From the NCBI GenBank assembly GCA_030596385.1, contig JAUVKD010000089.1, positions 1-5,423 on the forward strand: 5,423 nt of DNA. The letters run 5' to 3'. Source of the stretch: Methanosarcinaceae archaeon (GTDB taxonomy: Archaea > Halobacteriota > Methanosarcinia > Methanosarcinales > Methanosarcinaceae). The position numbers and the translations under genes are program-made. Below are positions 4,620 through 5,423 of the stretch, piece by piece. The notes below the pieces were generated by a model, which was not told the origin of the DNA, did no database searches, and worked only from the letters and a program-made list of their open reading frames with translations. How positions within the stretch are numbered: position 1 is the first letter of the stretch; each line of letters starts with the position of its first letter.

Positions 4620-5257
4620 CTACTATGCAAAATCCTGTACAAAACTTTGAAACGCTCACAACCTGTCCCCTGTGCCATGATGACTTGGTTATTAAATGGA
4701 AAAGCGACAACATTCCTTTTTTTGGCGAAGTGATGTACATCACTGCACTTTGTAAGTGCAGTTTCAGGTTTGCGGACACAATAATCCTGACGCAGAGAAA
4801 ACCTGTGCGTTATGAACTGATGATCGATAATGTTGACGATCTCAATGCAAGAGTGGTTCGTTCCACTTCCGGAACTATACGGATTCCTGAACTTGGTATC
4901 GATGTGGAACCGGGTACGGCATCCGAATCATATGTGACCAACATTGAGGGCGTGCTGGACAGGATACAAAATGTGGTCGTAATGGCATCTAAATGGGTCA
5001 AAGACGATGAGAAAAAACACGCACTCAGTCTGGAAATTTTGAAAAAACTGGACGGGGCAAAGTTAGGTAAGCAAAAACTCAACATCATTATCGAAGATCC
5101 TCTTGGCAACAGTGCAATAATATCAAACAAGGCGGTTTCCAAAACGCTTACACAGGACGAATCAAAAGACCTAAAGACAGGTATGATCGTGTTTGATATA
5201 GATTCATCTGAAATGTCTGTAGATACATCTGATCTTGCAAAGTCGATTGGGGAATAA
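4616..5257 (+). CDS. ZPR1-type zinc-finger protein, archaeal
   Basis: Archaeal homologue of ZPR1, a family whose eukaryotic members bind translation factor eEF1A. The archaeal role is not established. Counting from TTG 4616 (213 residues), the zinc finger is C17-P-L-C20 with C46-K-C48 in ALCKCSFRFAD. The second half of the finger is CxC instead of the eukaryotic CxxC. The ZPR1 alpha/beta domain follows: RVVRSTSGTIRIPELGIDVE (79-98), then the hallmark GTASESYVTNIEGVLDRI (100-117), a helical part (118-148), and a basic/beta segment ending in LNIIIEDPLGNSAI (155-168). One finger and one domain match the archaeal single-copy architecture. The start is uncertain. TTG 4616 overlaps the sepF stop (TTGA) and has GGAT at 4605-4608, while ATG 4625 has no ribosome site of its own. 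Either way, translation is likely coupled to sepF. Confidence 0.88.
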   Translation: MTTMQNPVQNFETLTTCPLCHDDLVIKWKSDNIPFFGEVMYITALCKCSFRFADTIILTQRKPVRYELMIDNVDDLNARVVRSTSGTIRIPELGIDVEPGTASESYVTNIEGVLDRIQNVVVMASKWVKDDEKKHALSLEILKKLDGAKLGKQKLNIIIEDPLGNSAIISNKAVSKTLTQDESKDLKTGMIVFDIDSSEMSVDTSDLAKSIGE

Positions 5258-5266
5258 CTTTACCTG

Positions 5267-5276
5267 TTCTTTTTCC
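5267..5276 (+). terminator. T-rich terminator of the sepF-ZPR1 unit
   Basis: TTCTTTTTCC begins 9 bases after the stop at 5257, with no hairpin. This fits archaeal T-tract termination. Confidence 0.45.
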
Positions 5277-5337
5277 AAGTATATAAGGGAACTCACAAAT
5301 AATAATTTGCCCATTTTCCCCACCGGAGTTACATATT

Positions 5338-5347
5338 AATTTTATAT
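5338..5347 (+). promoter_or_regulatory. Possible TATA box for the gene at the right edge
   Basis: The AATTTTATAT stretch includes TTTTATAT, a reasonable archaeal TATA box. A transcript start about 25 bases on would fall inside the hairpin at 5353-5377, so the hairpin may act as DNA operator rather than RNA. Inferred from spacing. Confidence 0.35.
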
Positions 5348-5352
5348 CAAAT

Positions 5353-5377
5353 GACAACTGGTAGAAATACCAGTGTC
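5353..5377. promoter_or_regulatory. 10-bp inverted repeat with GAAA loop before the last gene
   Basis: GAC, one unpaired A, then ACTGGTA-GAAA-TACCAGT and GTC pair as a 10-bp stem with a single bulge and a GNRA-type tetraloop. It is the strongest dyad in the window. It lies 25 bases before ATG 5402 and downstream of a TATA-like element, and no T-run follows it. It could be a repressor operator or a structured leader. Confidence 0.55.
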
Positions 5378-5401
5378 TTAACAACTTAATTATGGGATAT
5401 A

Positions 5402-5423
5402 ATGCTTGGACAATTTCTCATCA
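5402..5423 (+). CDS. Start of a gene cut by the window edge, possibly an FTR1-type iron permease
   Basis: ATG 5402 opens a frame to the last base, giving MLGQFLI. Many prokaryotic FTR1/EfeU-type ferric/ferrous iron permeases begin MLxQFLITFREGLEA, and this fragment matches as far as it goes. The unfinished next codon begins with A and allows Thr. GGGAT (5394-5398) is the only ribosome-like site and is close, 3 bases away. A rival in-frame-open ATG at 5392 would give MGYNAWTISH, which I do not recognise, and it lacks a ribosome site. Seven residues cannot settle the identity. Confidence 0.35.

Noticed and set aside
4810..5142. Minus-strand frame of 110 codons opposite the ZPR1 gene
   Set aside because: Same reasoning: antisense of a conserved domain, rich in Ser/Leu.
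5148..5384. Minus-strand frame of 78 codons over the end of ZPR1 and the following gap
   Set aside because: Partly antisense to ZPR1. It would cross the terminator and hairpin, and the product has no recognisable feature.
1..5423. CRISPR array, tRNA, rRNA, insertion sequence or prophage signals
   Set aside because: No regularly spaced repeats, cloverleaf-like segments, transposase motifs or terminal inverted repeats were found by reading both strands.

Overview
The window looks like an AT-rich chromosomal piece from a strictly anaerobic euryarchaeon. The best guess is a Methanosarcinales-type methanogen or an ANME/Methanoperedens-like relative. The evidence is an FprA-type flavodiiron protein of the methanogen class, an archaeal SepF, an archaeal ZPR1-type zinc-finger protein, archaeal-style TATA elements and strong GGAGG/GGTG ribosome sites. 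The lineage is inferred from family resemblance only.

Left part (1-2400). A three-gene unit lies on the minus strand, in order of transcription: a ferritin/rubrerythrin-like di-iron protein (2319 or 2352 down to 1807), the flavodiiron protein FprA (1775-561) and a small ferredoxin:thioredoxin-reductase-like iron-sulfur protein (517-242). Gaps are about 30-45 bases, two of the genes start with GTG behind clear Shine-Dalgarno sites, and a T-rich stretch past the last gene may end the transcript. Together they suggest removal of O2 and peroxide plus repair or control of protein thiols. Facing this unit at the left edge are a possible tail of a plus-strand gene (1-42) and a possible 43-residue membrane microprotein (50-181). 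Both are weakly supported.

Middle (2353-3857). A 400-base divergent intergenic region separates the stress unit from ino1, which encodes a 367-residue inositol-1-phosphate synthase closely resembling the actinobacterial/archaeal form. The region holds a good TATA box (TTTTATAAAA), an exact 13-bp direct repeat (AACATTGAGTAAT) flanking the presumed transcription start, a 14-bp perfect palindrome against the ribosome site, and an open stretch that reads like a decayed N-terminus of a CDP-alcohol phosphatidyltransferase. The last item is speculative, but it would fit inositol-lipid synthesis next to ino1.

Right part (3858-5423). A 380-base gap contains a short hairpin after ino1 and two coding-like fragments in different frames. 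It is followed by sepF (FtsZ membrane anchor for cell division) and an immediately overlapping ZPR1-type zinc-finger gene, then a T-rich terminator. The last 70 bases carry a 10-bp hairpin with a GAAA tetraloop and the first residues (MLGQFLI) of a gene that may be an FTR1-type iron permease. If so, both ends of the window touch iron and oxygen handling.

I see no CRISPR array, tRNA, rRNA or insertion sequence. I do not see a clearly new multi-gene system. The most unusual signals are the ino1 control region, the hairpin before the final gene, and the variant cysteine pattern of the small reductase.
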